A model generated the notes under the pieces. It was not told the DNA's origin and made no database searches. It saw only the letters and a list, made by a program, of their open reading frames with translations. Positions 1 through 8,617 of a stretch of DNA of 64,000 bases are shown in pieces (position 1 is the first letter of the stretch; each line of letters opens with the position of its first letter). A program made the translations under genes and the position numbers. The stretch spans positions 434,001 to 498,000 of the forward strand of contig CBDCAC010000005.1 of the NCBI GenBank assembly GCA_965213775.1, written 5' to 3'. Source of the stretch: Lichenicoccus sp965213775 (GTDB lineage: Bacteria; Pseudomonadota; Alphaproteobacteria; Acetobacterales; Acetobacteraceae).

Positions 1-372
1 GCCGAAATCGAGCGAGACCGTCGCCCGCTCGGTCATCGCCTTGACGAAGTGCAGGTCGTCGGTGTCGTTGAGCGAGCGCACCAGCGAGCCGGCGGCGGAG
101 GGATCCTGTGTCAGCAGCTTCTTGATCAGGCCGGTCGAGCTGCTCTCGCCGCTCAGATTGTAGGCGCCCAGCACCACCTGCAGCGCCGCCTGGTTCTTGG
201 GGCTGAGCAGGTCGGTGGGCGTGTTGATGTCGACGATGTCGGACTGGAACGCCTTGACCGTGCGCTGCAGCGACGGGTCGCTCTTCACCATCTGCGCGAC
301 CTGGGTCTGCTCGTTCTTGACGATCGAGAGGTAGGTCGTGATCGGCGAGAGACCGGAGAGCGAGGAAGACAT
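1..372 (-). CDS. DUF1217-like (probably flagellum-associated) protein, 3' part missing
   Basis: The first 124 codons are present and the gene runs off the left edge. The start is the ATG at 372, with an AGGA eight bases upstream on the coding strand. The protein begins MSSSLSGLSPITTYLSIVKN and continues with a polar helical stretch including SDPSLQRTVKAFQSDI (about residues 31-46) and LLSPKNQAALQVVLGAYNL (about 54-72). This resembles the N-terminus of DUF1217 proteins, which in other alphaproteobacteria lie in flagellar clusters. No signal peptide or membrane segment is visible. It lies downstream of the S10 peptidase on the same strand, 68 bp away. The family call rests on overall resemblance only. 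Confidence 0.5.
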   Translation of the reverse strand, partial: MSSSLSGLSPITTYLSIVKNEQTQVAQMVKSDPSLQRTVKAFQSDIVDINTPTDLLSPKNQAALQVVLGAYNLSGESSSTGLIKKLLTQDPSAAGSLVRSLNDTDDLHFVKAMTERATVSLDFG

Positions 373-408
373 GACACGTCCTGAAGGAGACTTGTCACAA
401 CCATAACG

Positions 409-435
409 GGTATCTGCCTAAAAAGATACCTTTTT
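409..435 (+). terminator. Hairpin followed by T-run between S10 peptidase and DUF1217 gene
   Basis: The plus strand reads GGTATC (409-414), a 10-base loop, GATACC (425-430), then five T. It has the form of a small intrinsic terminator read rightwards. Both neighbouring genes are on the minus strand, where the same stem is not followed by T residues, so its role is unclear; it may only be a hairpin after the peptidase stop codon. Confidence 0.3.
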
Positions 436-440
436 CTGGA

Positions 441-2111
441 TTATTTCTGAGGAGCAGAAGCCTTCTGGTTGTCGGTCCGGCGGATGAAGTCGGCGACGTT
501 GTCGTGCAGCTGCTTCAGCGAGGGGAGGTTGGCGTAGACCATGTGGCCGGACCGGTACTGCCGGAACTCGATATTGTCCTGCAGCCGGCTCGGGATCGGC
601 AGGTGGTGCATCTCGTAGATGCCCTCGTAGAACGGCGTCGCCAGGTCGTAGTAGCCGGCGTTCAGCATGATCTTGAGCTTCGGGTTGTATTTCATCGCCG
701 ACGCCAGGTCGATCATGACGTTGGCCGAGCCGGTCTGCGGCGTGTCCGCGCCCGGCGGCTGGTGCTTCATGTCCCAGTCCTTGCCGATGTCGAGATCGGG
801 CTTGTAGGTGAGGCCGGCGCCGTAATGCAGGACGTGGCGGACATAGTCGTTGAAGGAGGAGACGTAGGCCGAGCCGATCGCGGCACTCTGCGGGTCGTAT
901 TCGGACTCCCGGCTGAGCGGGTCCATGCTCGGGCCGGAGAAGCGGCTGTCGAGCCGGCCGGTGGTGGTGTCGGTGTCGTCCTGCAGCATCTTCTCGAACT
1001 GGCCGCCATTGATGCGCAGGTCTGACTTCTTGATGTAGTCGACGGCGAGCCCGGTGAAGCCGCGCAGCTTCGCCGCGATCGCCTCGCGACGCGCCGGGTC
1101 CAGCGCCGAGCCCTGGGCGAGCGCGTCGGCATAGTCGGTCATCGCGAAGCGCTCGGCGTCCGCCAGCAGCGCCGGGAGGTCGGGCTGCGCGCCGCCCGGC
1201 AGCCGGTGGTGATACCAGGCGGTCGCGGCGTAGCTCGGCAGTGCGACCACGTAGGGCAGGTCCACGCCGGGATCGAACTGCGGACCGTCGATGCTGGCAT
1301 CGAAGTTGAGGATCTGCGACAGCAGGATGACGCCGTTCAGGTCGATCTCCTTGTCCGTCTGCAGGTCGTTCGCCAGCACCGCCGAGCGGGTGGTGCCGTA
1401 GCTCTCGCCGAACAGGTATTTCGGCGAGTTCCAGCGGCCGTATTTCGACAGGAAGCTCGCGATGAAGTCGGAAAAGGCGTGCGCGTCCTGGTCGATGCCG
1501 TAGAACGCCTTCTCCTTGTCGTGTCCGGTGATGCGCGAGAAGCCGGTGCCCGGCGCATCGATGAACACCAGGTCGGTGCTGTCGAGCAGGGTCTCGTCGT
1601 TGTTCACCATCTGGTAGGGCGCCGCCTCCGGATGGCTGTCGTCGGGGGTGACGACGCGGCGCGGCCCGAACGCCCCCATGTGCAGCCAGACGCTCGAGGA
1701 GCCCGGACCGCCGTTGAACAGGAAGGTGATCGGCCGGTTCTCGGCGCGCGCCGCCTTCTTGAAATAGGCCACGTAGAACATCGAGGCCTGGGGGTCGTCC
1801 TTGTGCCCCGACTGGGTCGAGGCGTGGTCGCCGGACTGCTCATCCTGGCCGTCCTGATCCTTGCCGGGCTCGGCGCTGTCGTCCCAGCCCTTCGGATGCA
1901 CGATCAGCGTGCCCGCCGCCGCCTGGTAGTCGATGCGCAGGCCGCCCGCCGTCACCGCCCCGTCGCTTAGCGTCTCGGTCGGATGCGGATCCGCCGGCTT
2001 CGGCTTGGCCGTCTTCTCGATCTTGACGCCGGCGTCGTCGCCGAGCGCTGCCGGGCTCAGGCAGGACGTCGTCAGCAGCGCGGCGGCGAGCAGGCGGCGG
2101 AAGGATCCCAA
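441..2111 (-). CDS. Secreted S10-family serine carboxypeptidase-like peptidase
   Basis: A 556-residue protein with a signal peptide (basic MGSFRR, hydrophobic core to about residue 23). The family signatures are in order: oxyanion motif NGGPGSSS at 133-140, nucleophile elbow GESYG at 235-239 (Ser237), then Asp489 in AGYYDLATPF and His523 in SGHMV, which complete a Ser-Asp-His triad. The family removes C-terminal residues from peptides; bacterial members are periplasmic and their substrates are largely unknown. A charged, low-complexity stretch (about 75-110) precedes the catalytic domain. The start is a TTG with GGAG seven bases upstream; an ATG slightly further upstream is out of frame. It diverges from the epimerase gene across about 147 bp. 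Confidence 0.88.
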   Translation of the reverse strand: MGSFRRLLAAALLTTSCLSPAALGDDAGVKIEKTAKPKPADPHPTETLSDGAVTAGGLRIDYQAAAGTLIVHPKGWDDSAEPGKDQDGQDEQSGDHASTQSGHKDDPQASMFYVAYFKKAARAENRPITFLFNGGPGSSSVWLHMGAFGPRRVVTPDDSHPEAAPYQMVNNDETLLDSTDLVFIDAPGTGFSRITGHDKEKAFYGIDQDAHAFSDFIASFLSKYGRWNSPKYLFGESYGTTRSAVLANDLQTDKEIDLNGVILLSQILNFDASIDGPQFDPGVDLPYVVALPSYAATAWYHHRLPGGAQPDLPALLADAERFAMTDYADALAQGSALDPARREAIAAKLRGFTGLAVDYIKKSDLRINGGQFEKMLQDDTDTTTGRLDSRFSGPSMDPLSRESEYDPQSAAIGSAYVSSFNDYVRHVLHYGAGLTYKPDLDIGKDWDMKHQPPGADTPQTGSANVMIDLASAMKYNPKLKIMLNAGYYDLATPFYEGIYEMHHLPIPSRLQDNIEFRQYRSGHMVYANLPSLKQLHDNVADFIRRTDNQKASAPQK

Positions 2112-2258
2112 CTTCGAACTCCGATCTCATGGTGCGAGCGGGCCATAGCATGATCGAACCGCCCCGCCACCCGGCGATGCGGCGTGACCGCGAGGTCATG
2201 CGCTTGACGCTGGCGGCCGGACGGATTTAGCTCCGGGGGCGCTTCCGGGATCGCGATC

Positions 2259-3170
2259 ATGACGACGGGCAACCCGCTGCGGAACAAGCTCGGCCTGCAC
2301 GGCTTCGTCTGGGAGGCGGGCTGGAACCGCGAACAGTGCGCGCGCGCGATCGCCAACACCGCCTCGCTCGGCTTCGACCTGATCGAGGCCTGCGCGCTCG
2401 ACCCTTCCACCATCGACGTCGACTTCACCCGGCGCGAGCTGGAACGCGCCGGCATCGGCCTGACCTTCTCGCTCGGCCTCGATGCCGAGACCGACATCTC
2501 CAGCGACGACGACGACAGGACCCGGCGCGGCGAGCGCAAGCTGGAGCTGATCCTCTCGATCGCCCGCGACCTCGGCGCCACCCATGTCTGCGGCATCCTG
2601 TACTCGGCGTTCCAGAAATACGCGGTGCCGGCGGTGCCGGCCGGGGTCGCGCGCTCGATCGAGGTGATCCGGCGCGTCGGCGAGAAGGCGGCCGCGAGCG
2701 GCATCACCCTCGGCATGGAGGTGGTGAACCGCTACGAGACCAACGTGATCAACACCGCCTCGCAGGGCGTCGAGTTCTGCCGCCGCGTCGACCTGCCCAA
2801 CGTCAAGGTGCATCTCGACTGCTATCACATGAACATCGAGGAGTCCGACGTGGGGGCCGCGATCGTGGAGACGGGCGGGCATCTCGGCTACTTCCACACC
2901 GGCGACTCCAACCGCGGCTATCTCGGCTCCGGCTCGATCGATTTCGGCCGCGTGTTCCGCGCCCTGGTGCGCTCCGGCTATGCCGGGCCGATCACCTTCG
3001 AGTCCTTCTCCTCGAAGGTGGTGGGCCAGCCGCTGGAAGGCATCCTGGGCATCTGGCGCAACCTGTGGGACGACGGCCACGACCTGTCGGCGCACGCCAA
3101 GCAGTTCACCGAGGCGCATCTCAAGGCGGCGCGCGAGAGCATCGCCTACGGCCATAGCCGCCTGCCCTGA
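2259..3170 (+). CDS. Sugar phosphate isomerase/epimerase (D-psicose/D-tagatose 3-epimerase-like TIM barrel)
   Basis: 303 residues of AP-endonuclease-2/xylose-isomerase-like TIM barrel. The metal-binding and catalytic quartet of ketose 3-epimerases is visible: Glu154 (GMEVVNRYE), Asp187 (VHLDCYHMN), His213 (GYFHTGDSNRG) and Glu248 (GPITFESF). Their spacing matches Glu152, Asp185, His211 and Glu246 of the Agrobacterium psicose 3-epimerase. The enzyme should therefore epimerise a free ketose at C3 through an enediolate with a divalent metal. The true sugar cannot be read from sequence and no sugar transporter or kinase gene is adjacent. It stands alone and its 3' end is followed 20 bp later by a four-hairpin repeat. 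Confidence 0.82.
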   Translation: MTTGNPLRNKLGLHGFVWEAGWNREQCARAIANTASLGFDLIEACALDPSTIDVDFTRRELERAGIGLTFSLGLDAETDISSDDDDRTRRGERKLELILSIARDLGATHVCGILYSAFQKYAVPAVPAGVARSIEVIRRVGEKAAASGITLGMEVVNRYETNVINTASQGVEFCRRVDLPNVKVHLDCYHMNIEESDVGAAIVETGGHLGYFHTGDSNRGYLGSGSIDFGRVFRALVRSGYAGPITFESFSSKVVGQPLEGILGIWRNLWDDGHDLSAHAKQFTEAHLKAARESIAYGHSRLP

Positions 3171-3189
3171 GGGCCGATCCGGAAGGGCA

Positions 3190-3305
3190 GGCAAGGGCTT
3201 TGCCCTTGACCCACTGGAGCCGACGGCCCCAGACCCGGATTCTTAGTTCAATGGATTTCGAAGGCTCCGCCTTTGATGGGGTCAAGGGGCGAAGCCCCTT
3301 GCCTT
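3190..3305. repeat. Four-hairpin interspersed repeat, subfamily A, copy 1
   Basis: The element has outer hairpins (AAGGGCTTTGCCCTT at the left, AAGGGGCGAAGCCCCTT at the right) and two inner ones (GGAGCCGACGGCCCC; AAAGGC-type around 3270). The ends GGCAAGGG and CCCTTGCC are inverted copies. It lies between the convergent ends of the epimerase and MBL genes and encodes the last residues of the MBL protein. Confidence 0.85.
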
Positions 3306-4147
3306 AGCCGCCAGCCAGCCTCCGAGTGCGCGGCGCGCCCGTCGCGCTGCAGCTTGACCAGGTGCGCCAGCAGGTTGGCGCGCGCCGGTCCGAGCAGTTG
3401 CGGCCTGAGGTTGACGTAGGCGCGCCCGAGCAGCGTCTCAAGCGGCTGCGGGCCTGCGGTGAGCAGGGCCGCGATCGAGCGTTCCCGCGCCAGCCGGTGC
3501 TCGATCAGCTTCTGCACCATCCCCGCCGGATCGGTGATCGCCGGCCCGTGCGCCGACAGCATCAGCGCGTCGCCGCGGTCGCGCACCCGCTCGAGGTTGG
3601 CGATGAACAGGTTCAGGTCGCCGTACGGCGGCGGCGGCACCACCGAGCTCGACCAGCCCATGACGTGGTCGCCGCTGAACAGCACGCCGTCGTCGTGGGC
3701 GAAGCACAGATGATCCATCGCGTGTCCCGGCGTGTGCAGCGCCGTCAGGCCGCCGATGCGCTCGCCGTCGGCGAGCTTGAGGTCGGCCTCGAAGGCGGGG
3801 TCGGCGCTGAGCCGGAACCCCGCGGTGGGCGCGCCGGTGCGTCGCGACAGCGTCTGCGCCCCGTCCAGATGGTCGTGGTGGGTGTGGGTGACCAGGATGT
3901 GGGTGAGCGGTCCGCGGCAGGCGGCCAGGATCGCGTCCTGGTGGGCGCGGTCCTCCGAGCCCGGATCGATCAGCACCGTGCCGCCCCGCCAGTCGACCAG
4001 CCAGCTGTTGGTGCCGTTATAGGTCATCGGCGACGGGTTGGGCGCGACGATGCGTCGGATCCCCGGCCGCGCCTCGAGCGGGGTGGCGCGCGGCGGCGGC
4101 GGCTCGCTCAGCCGCCAGGGCCGTCGCCTGGCGACTTCCGCGGCCAA
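3248..4147 (-). CDS. MBL-fold metallo-hydrolase (LACTB2/glyoxalase II-like)
   Basis: 299 residues. The zinc-ligand motif HTHHDHLDG (His88, His90, Asp92, His93) follows the N-terminal beta strands, later zinc-ligand histidines lie in TPGHAMDH and SGDHVMG, and a C-terminal winged-helix-like region is typical of the LACTB2 branch. Members hydrolyse thioesters, nucleic acids or lactones; the substrate here is unknown. Translation seems to begin at a TTG 13 bp after the upstream PEPC-like gene, so the two are probably cotranscribed; the start is uncertain because no clear ribosome site is seen. The last 17 residues or so (QGASPLDPIKGGAFEIH) are encoded by the interspersed repeat, so the native C-terminus has been replaced or extended. 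Confidence 0.85.
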   Translation of the reverse strand: MAAEVARRRPWRLSEPPPPRATPLEARPGIRRIVAPNPSPMTYNGTNSWLVDWRGGTVLIDPGSEDRAHQDAILAACRGPLTHILVTHTHHDHLDGAQTLSRRTGAPTAGFRLSADPAFEADLKLADGERIGGLTALHTPGHAMDHLCFAHDDGVLFSGDHVMGWSSSVVPPPPYGDLNLFIANLERVRDRGDALMLSAHGPAITDPAGMVQKLIEHRLARERSIAALLTAGPQPLETLLGRAYVNLRPQLLGPARANLLAHLVKLQRDGRAAHSEAGWRLRQGASPLDPIKGGAFEIH

Positions 4148-4160
4148 CCGCGCCGGCCTG

Positions 4161-7001
4161 CTAGCCGAACGCGCCGACGTCGTGCATGACCGCGACGCTG
4201 ATCTCGCGCACCAGCCCGAACAGGCGGCGCATCGGCTCGAAGATCTCGGCGTGCTCGCGCGAGTAGCCGTGGTCGGTGAGTGGCGCGCGCGGCTCGCGGA
4301 AATCTAGCATCACCGACTGGTCCGGTGCGGGCGGGAAGATCTCCCCGAGCTGGCTCAGCGCCGACGGGATCTCCAGGCGCAGGATCTGGTCGTCGAGATC
4401 CTGCCGGGTGAAGCCGTAGCGCGGCGAGAAGTATGGGATGCGGGTGGAGAGCAGCCAGATCCGCTCGATCAGCGCCAGCCGGATCGCGTGCAGCAGCTGC
4501 TCCTCGAGCTGCATGCGCGGCGCATCCGTCCAGGCGACCCGGAGTGCCAGGTGGTCGGCCTGGATACGGCGGAACATCGACTGCGTCGAGGCCCACAGGT
4601 CGAGCCGCTCCAGCCCGCGTGCCAGCATCACCAGCGCCTCGCGCCGGCCGGGATCGCCCTCGTGCGCGGCGCGGTCGAGCCAGACGCCGGGATCGAGCGT
4701 CAGCACGATGGCGCGCAGCACGTCGCGGTCGGAATGCGCCAGCGCGTGGGCGGCAAAGTCGAGCGCGCGGCGGAAGCGCGGGCTGCCGCGCAGGAACTCC
4801 TCGAAGGTCTCGGGATGGCGCGCGGCGGCGAGGCCGAGCCCCTGCAGCGTGTTGGCGCACCAGCCGAGCTGCTGCAGGATGGCGTTGTTGGGGATCGCGC
4901 GCAGCTCGCGCGGGTGCTTGATGCGCGCGCCGGCCACGCCGCCGTCGCTCTGCCGCGCCGGCGGCCGCGAGCCGGTGCGGTCGATCAGCGCCGGGCCGAA
5001 CGCGCCCAGCAGCGCGGCATAGCCCGGATCCTCCACCAGCCCCGCCATGCCGACGGCGATGGTCGAGAAGAAGTCGGCGGAGAAGTCCGGCTCGTCGTAG
5101 ATCGGATCCTCGTCGAGGCGCGGGACCGCGAAGGCGTGCTCGGCGATGGTGGCGACGGTGGCGTCGGCGAGCGCCTCGCTGCCGAACAGCAGGTAGCCGT
5201 CGCCGCCCTGGAAGGCGGATTCCTCGCGATAGGCGATGCCGGCCTGGGCGAAGGTGGCGCGCGAGCGTGCCGGAGAGAGGTAGTCCAGCCGGTCGGCGAG
5301 GCGGAACGGATGGCTGCCGCGGCCGATGCTCTCCCCCATGGTGTCGAACAGGATCACCTCGATGTCGGTCATGCCGCGCTTGCGCAGCAGCTCCACCGCC
5401 TTCAGCCGCAGCCGCTCGATCAGGTAGGTGGCGGCGAGCTGGCCGATATAGCGGCCGGAATCCGAGTAGCCGAACTGCAGCGCCATCCGCCCGGTGCTGC
5501 GGAGGTAGTCGCGCCAGTGCCGCGAGCGCAGCGCCTCCTCGATCACCACCGCGCCGTGCTCCAGCGCCTCCTGGGTCTCGAACAGCGGGCTGATCTCGAC
5601 CGACTGCTCGATGCCGAACAGCCGCGCCAGCCACAGCGCCACCAGCAGCGTGTAGCCGCTCTCGGTCTCGGCGATCAGGAAGCGCACGCGGCTGGCGCTG
5701 TCGACGTGCTTGACGATCTGCGCCACCGTCATCATCAGCCGCGCCGCCGAGGCCTGCTCGGCGAGCAGCGCGCCGAAATCCACCGCCTGCGGACGCACCT
5801 CGTCCAGCGCCTCGTTGATCGCGGTCAGCAGCGCGCGACGCTGCGAGGGGTTGTCGGGGTTGTCGGTGATGCCGATGCGCTGGCGGGCGACGTTGTGCAG
5901 CTGCATCGAGTTCAGCCGCACGTGGGTGTGCGCCGCCGACATGCCGTGCGAGACCAGGCCGGCGCGCGCCACCGCGAGCGGCAGCCGGTCCGGCTCCGGC
6001 GCGTCGTGGATCGCCCGGCGGAACTCCGCCTCGAGCTGCTCGGGCGAGAGGATCGCCTGCTCCCGGCGGTCGATCAGCAGGGTGGCGAACGCGGCCACCT
6101 GCTCGGGGTCGGCCGATCCCGGACAGGCCTCGATCTGCGCCCGCACCGCCTCGATGGCGGCGGCGAGCCGGCTCTCGAGCGCCGCACTCGGCTGCGCCAG
6201 CGCCGCGAGCTGACCGCGCACGCGCTCGAGCTGCAGGCGCTTCATGCGCAGCCGCAGCCGCAGCATGTCCCACCAGCCGATATCGGTGCGACCGTCGGTG
6301 TCGTAGCCGACCCAGCTGGTGAGGATCAGCGGGCATGGGTTCAGCGTGCTCCAGGCCTGCGGCCAGTAGCGCGCGGCCTCGCGCAGCAGGGCGGCGTTGA
6401 GCCGGTCGATGGCGTCGCGGCCGCGCAGGATCGCCGACGCGGCGTGCTGGAACTCGTCCTCCAGCGTCGGCGTCGTCGGCCGCTGCGAGGCGAGCCCGGG
6501 CAGGCGCTGCGCTCCGCTGGCGCTGTCGGCCAGCGCCGCATAGGCCTCGGTGGCCAGCGCGAAGGTGGGGTGGGCGGTGAACACTGCGGCGTAGCGCACG
6601 CGCTGCACCGCGGCGCGGAACTGCGCCAGCGGCACCGGGCTGTCCTCCGGGTCGGGACGGATCAGCCGGTGCGCGATGCGGTCGAGGCGTGCCTGGATCG
6701 GCTCGTCCTGGATGCCGACATAGCCGCGCAGCCTCGCGGCGCGGCGCAGGAACGCCTCGTCGCGAAGCTGGCGCACCAGCTGCTCGATGTCGTCGAGGTC
6801 GAGCGCGCCCTCGTCCAGCCGGCGCGAGACCAGCAGCGCCATCGCCAGCACCGGATTGCCGAACGGATCGTCCTGCTGCCGCTCGACGATGCCGCGGGCA
6901 AGCGCCACCAGCTTCTCGAGCCGGTCGTCGCCGTCCCGGGGCGCGGGCTCGGGGGGGGCCGGCCCGGGCGGGCCGAGCTCGGGCGTCTGAGGACCGTCCA
7001 T
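4161..7001 (-). CDS. Phosphoenolpyruvate carboxylase-family protein with degenerate active site
   Basis: 946 residues, the usual length of PEP carboxylase and recognisable along its whole length. TAHPTF (142-147) corresponds to the catalytic TAHPTE loop, VRLNS (361-365) to the R-x-x-S region, PLFET (472-476) and GYSDSGRYIG (511-520) to PLFET and GYSDSNKD. Normally invariant parts are altered: FHGRGG is FDTMGE (552-557), GGDRDGNP is GYDTDGRT (232-239), and the C-terminal (Q/R)NTG is replaced by MHDVGAFG. In the true enzyme these parts bind PEP and bicarbonate and make oxaloacetate. This copy may be inactive for carboxylation or have another role. An N-terminal Pro-rich segment (1-22) precedes the fold. 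The 269 bp to the divergent epoxide hydrolase gene must hold its promoter. Confidence 0.8.
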   Translation of the reverse strand: MDGPQTPELGPPGPAPPEPAPRDGDDRLEKLVALARGIVERQQDDPFGNPVLAMALLVSRRLDEGALDLDDIEQLVRQLRDEAFLRRAARLRGYVGIQDEPIQARLDRIAHRLIRPDPEDSPVPLAQFRAAVQRVRYAAVFTAHPTFALATEAYAALADSASGAQRLPGLASQRPTTPTLEDEFQHAASAILRGRDAIDRLNAALLREAARYWPQAWSTLNPCPLILTSWVGYDTDGRTDIGWWDMLRLRLRMKRLQLERVRGQLAALAQPSAALESRLAAAIEAVRAQIEACPGSADPEQVAAFATLLIDRREQAILSPEQLEAEFRRAIHDAPEPDRLPLAVARAGLVSHGMSAAHTHVRLNSMQLHNVARQRIGITDNPDNPSQRRALLTAINEALDEVRPQAVDFGALLAEQASAARLMMTVAQIVKHVDSASRVRFLIAETESGYTLLVALWLARLFGIEQSVEISPLFETQEALEHGAVVIEEALRSRHWRDYLRSTGRMALQFGYSDSGRYIGQLAATYLIERLRLKAVELLRKRGMTDIEVILFDTMGESIGRGSHPFRLADRLDYLSPARSRATFAQAGIAYREESAFQGGDGYLLFGSEALADATVATIAEHAFAVPRLDEDPIYDEPDFSADFFSTIAVGMAGLVEDPGYAALLGAFGPALIDRTGSRPPARQSDGGVAGARIKHPRELRAIPNNAILQQLGWCANTLQGLGLAAARHPETFEEFLRGSPRFRRALDFAAHALAHSDRDVLRAIVLTLDPGVWLDRAAHEGDPGRREALVMLARGLERLDLWASTQSMFRRIQADHLALRVAWTDAPRMQLEEQLLHAIRLALIERIWLLSTRIPYFSPRYGFTRQDLDDQILRLEIPSALSQLGEIFPPAPDQSVMLDFREPRAPLTDHGYSREHAEIFEPMRRLFGLVREISVAVMHDVGAFG

Positions 7002-7270
7002 GGCGCGCTCCCGCGTTGGCGTGCGCGGCGGCGCGCCGTCCGGGCGCGCACCTGCGTCGGAGGCAAAGTTTCATGTCTGGGATCGGGCCGCAACCGCTGC
7101 ATGACGCGGTGCGTGATCGCGCCGGTGATGCCGGCGCACCGGGACCGGACGCGTGATTCACATCGGGCCCGAGCCAGGCTAGCCTCGCGCCGTGCCGCAG
7201 GCTGCCGCCCTCAAGGCGCGGATCAGCATCCACACCCTTCGTCACGCCGTGCACAGAGGAAGGCCCAGCC

Positions 7271-8500
7271 TTGCCCATCGACGTTCCCCCGCATCGCGAC
7301 CAGGCAGACGCCCCTCGATCCGACGACGCCTCGCGGCCGCGACCGTTCCGCATCGACGTCCCCGGCGCGACCCTGGACCGGCTCCGTGAGCGCGTGGCGG
7401 CCTACCGGTGGGACATCATGCCCGAGCCCGCGGGTTCCAGGGATTGGCGGGATGGCCCTCCGGTCTCGTTCATGCGCGAACTCTGCCGCTACTGGCACGA
7501 CGGCTATGACTGGCGAGCCCAGGAGCGGCTCATCAACGCCGTCCCGCACTACAGGGCCAAGCTGCAGGGGCTCGACCTCCACTTCGTCCACGAGCCCGGA
7601 TCGGGGACCGCTCCCCGGCCGCTGCTGATCGCGCACGGCTGGCCCTACTCGTTCCACTCCTACGGCCATCTCGTCGACCGCCTCGCCCATCCCGAGCGGC
7701 ATGGCGGGCGGGTGGAGGACGCCTTCAGCGTCGTGATCCCGTCCTACCCGGGGTACGACTTCTCGGACCGGCCCGCGACGCCGATCGGGCCGCGCGCGAT
7801 CGCCCTGCTGTTCGACGAGCTGATGGACGTGCTCGGCTACGACCGCTACGTGGTTCACGGCGGCGACTGGGGCGCCCACGTGACGAGCCTGCTCGGGCTG
7901 CATCGCCCGGCGCGTGTCGCGGGCATCCATTCGCTCGGCGTGGCACTCCGCGACGCCGGCGCCGAGCAGCTCACCGGCGAGGTCGCCGCGGATGCGAGCG
8001 ACGAGGAAAAGGCGTTCGTGGCCGCGGAGATGGCGCTGTGGTCGCGGGAAGGGGCGTACTCGCAGATCCAGGCGACGAAGCCGGCGAAGCTCGCGTTCGC
8101 GATGGCCGACAGCCCGGTCGGGGTCGCGGCCTGGATCGTGGAGGCGTTCCATGCCTGGTCCGACCGGCGCGCGCGCCGGTTCGAGGAGATCTTCACGCGC
8201 GATCAGCTGCTCACCGAGATCATGCTCTATCTCGTCACCGACGCGTTCGCGACGTCGATCTGGATCTACGGCGCCAAGCGGGGCGAGGAGATGACCCTGC
8301 CGGCGGGCAGACGGGTGGAGGTGCCGACCGGGCTGAGCGCGTTCCCCGATCCGGTGTTTCCGATGCCGCCGCGCGCGGTCGCCGACAAGTCGCACAACGT
8401 CGTGCGCTACGCCACGATGGATGCCGGCGGTCACTTCCCGTTCTACGAGGCGCCGGACGCCCTGATCGATGAGATCCGGGCGTTCTCGCGCCTGCTCTGA
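7271..8500 (+). CDS. Epoxide hydrolase-family alpha/beta hydrolase
   Basis: 409 residues. The N-terminal epoxide hydrolase domain (about 22-125, FRIDVPGATLDRLRERV) precedes an alpha/beta hydrolase core with oxyanion motif HGWP (122-125), nucleophile elbow GGDWG (Asp199), and catalytic histidine in GGHFPFYE (His388). This layout is that of juvenile-hormone/microsomal-type epoxide hydrolases, which open epoxides to diols through an aspartyl ester. The physiological substrate is unknown. The start is a TTG with GAGGAAGG upstream. It is a single gene, divergent from the PEPC-like gene. Confidence 0.85.
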   Translation: MPIDVPPHRDQADAPRSDDASRPRPFRIDVPGATLDRLRERVAAYRWDIMPEPAGSRDWRDGPPVSFMRELCRYWHDGYDWRAQERLINAVPHYRAKLQGLDLHFVHEPGSGTAPRPLLIAHGWPYSFHSYGHLVDRLAHPERHGGRVEDAFSVVIPSYPGYDFSDRPATPIGPRAIALLFDELMDVLGYDRYVVHGGDWGAHVTSLLGLHRPARVAGIHSLGVALRDAGAEQLTGEVAADASDEEKAFVAAEMALWSREGAYSQIQATKPAKLAFAMADSPVGVAAWIVEAFHAWSDRRARRFEEIFTRDQLLTEIMLYLVTDAFATSIWIYGAKRGEEMTLPAGRRVEVPTGLSAFPDPVFPMPPRAVADKSHNVVRYATMDAGGHFPFYEAPDALIDEIRAFSRLL

Positions 8501-8617
8501 CCCGGGCGCCGTGAGCCGGACGGCGCCGCCCGCGCACCGCGTTGTTGCGAGCATGCGGGGGAATCGCGCGCCCTTTTTCCGCTCGAGGCTGGACGACCGA
8601 CCCGCATCGGTGCACTC

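Noticed and set aside
3190..3305. The four-hairpin repeats as CRISPR repeats or an insertion sequence
   Set aside because: Copies are kilobases apart with no spacers between them, carry no transposase frame, and are only about 110 bp long.
4108..7353. Very long open frames antisense to or overlapping the PEPC-like gene (for example 4488-7628 on the plus strand)
   Set aside because: High G+C makes stop codons rare in all frames; the translations are Arg/Ala-rich without any family motif, whereas the minus-strand frame is a recognisable PEPC homologue.
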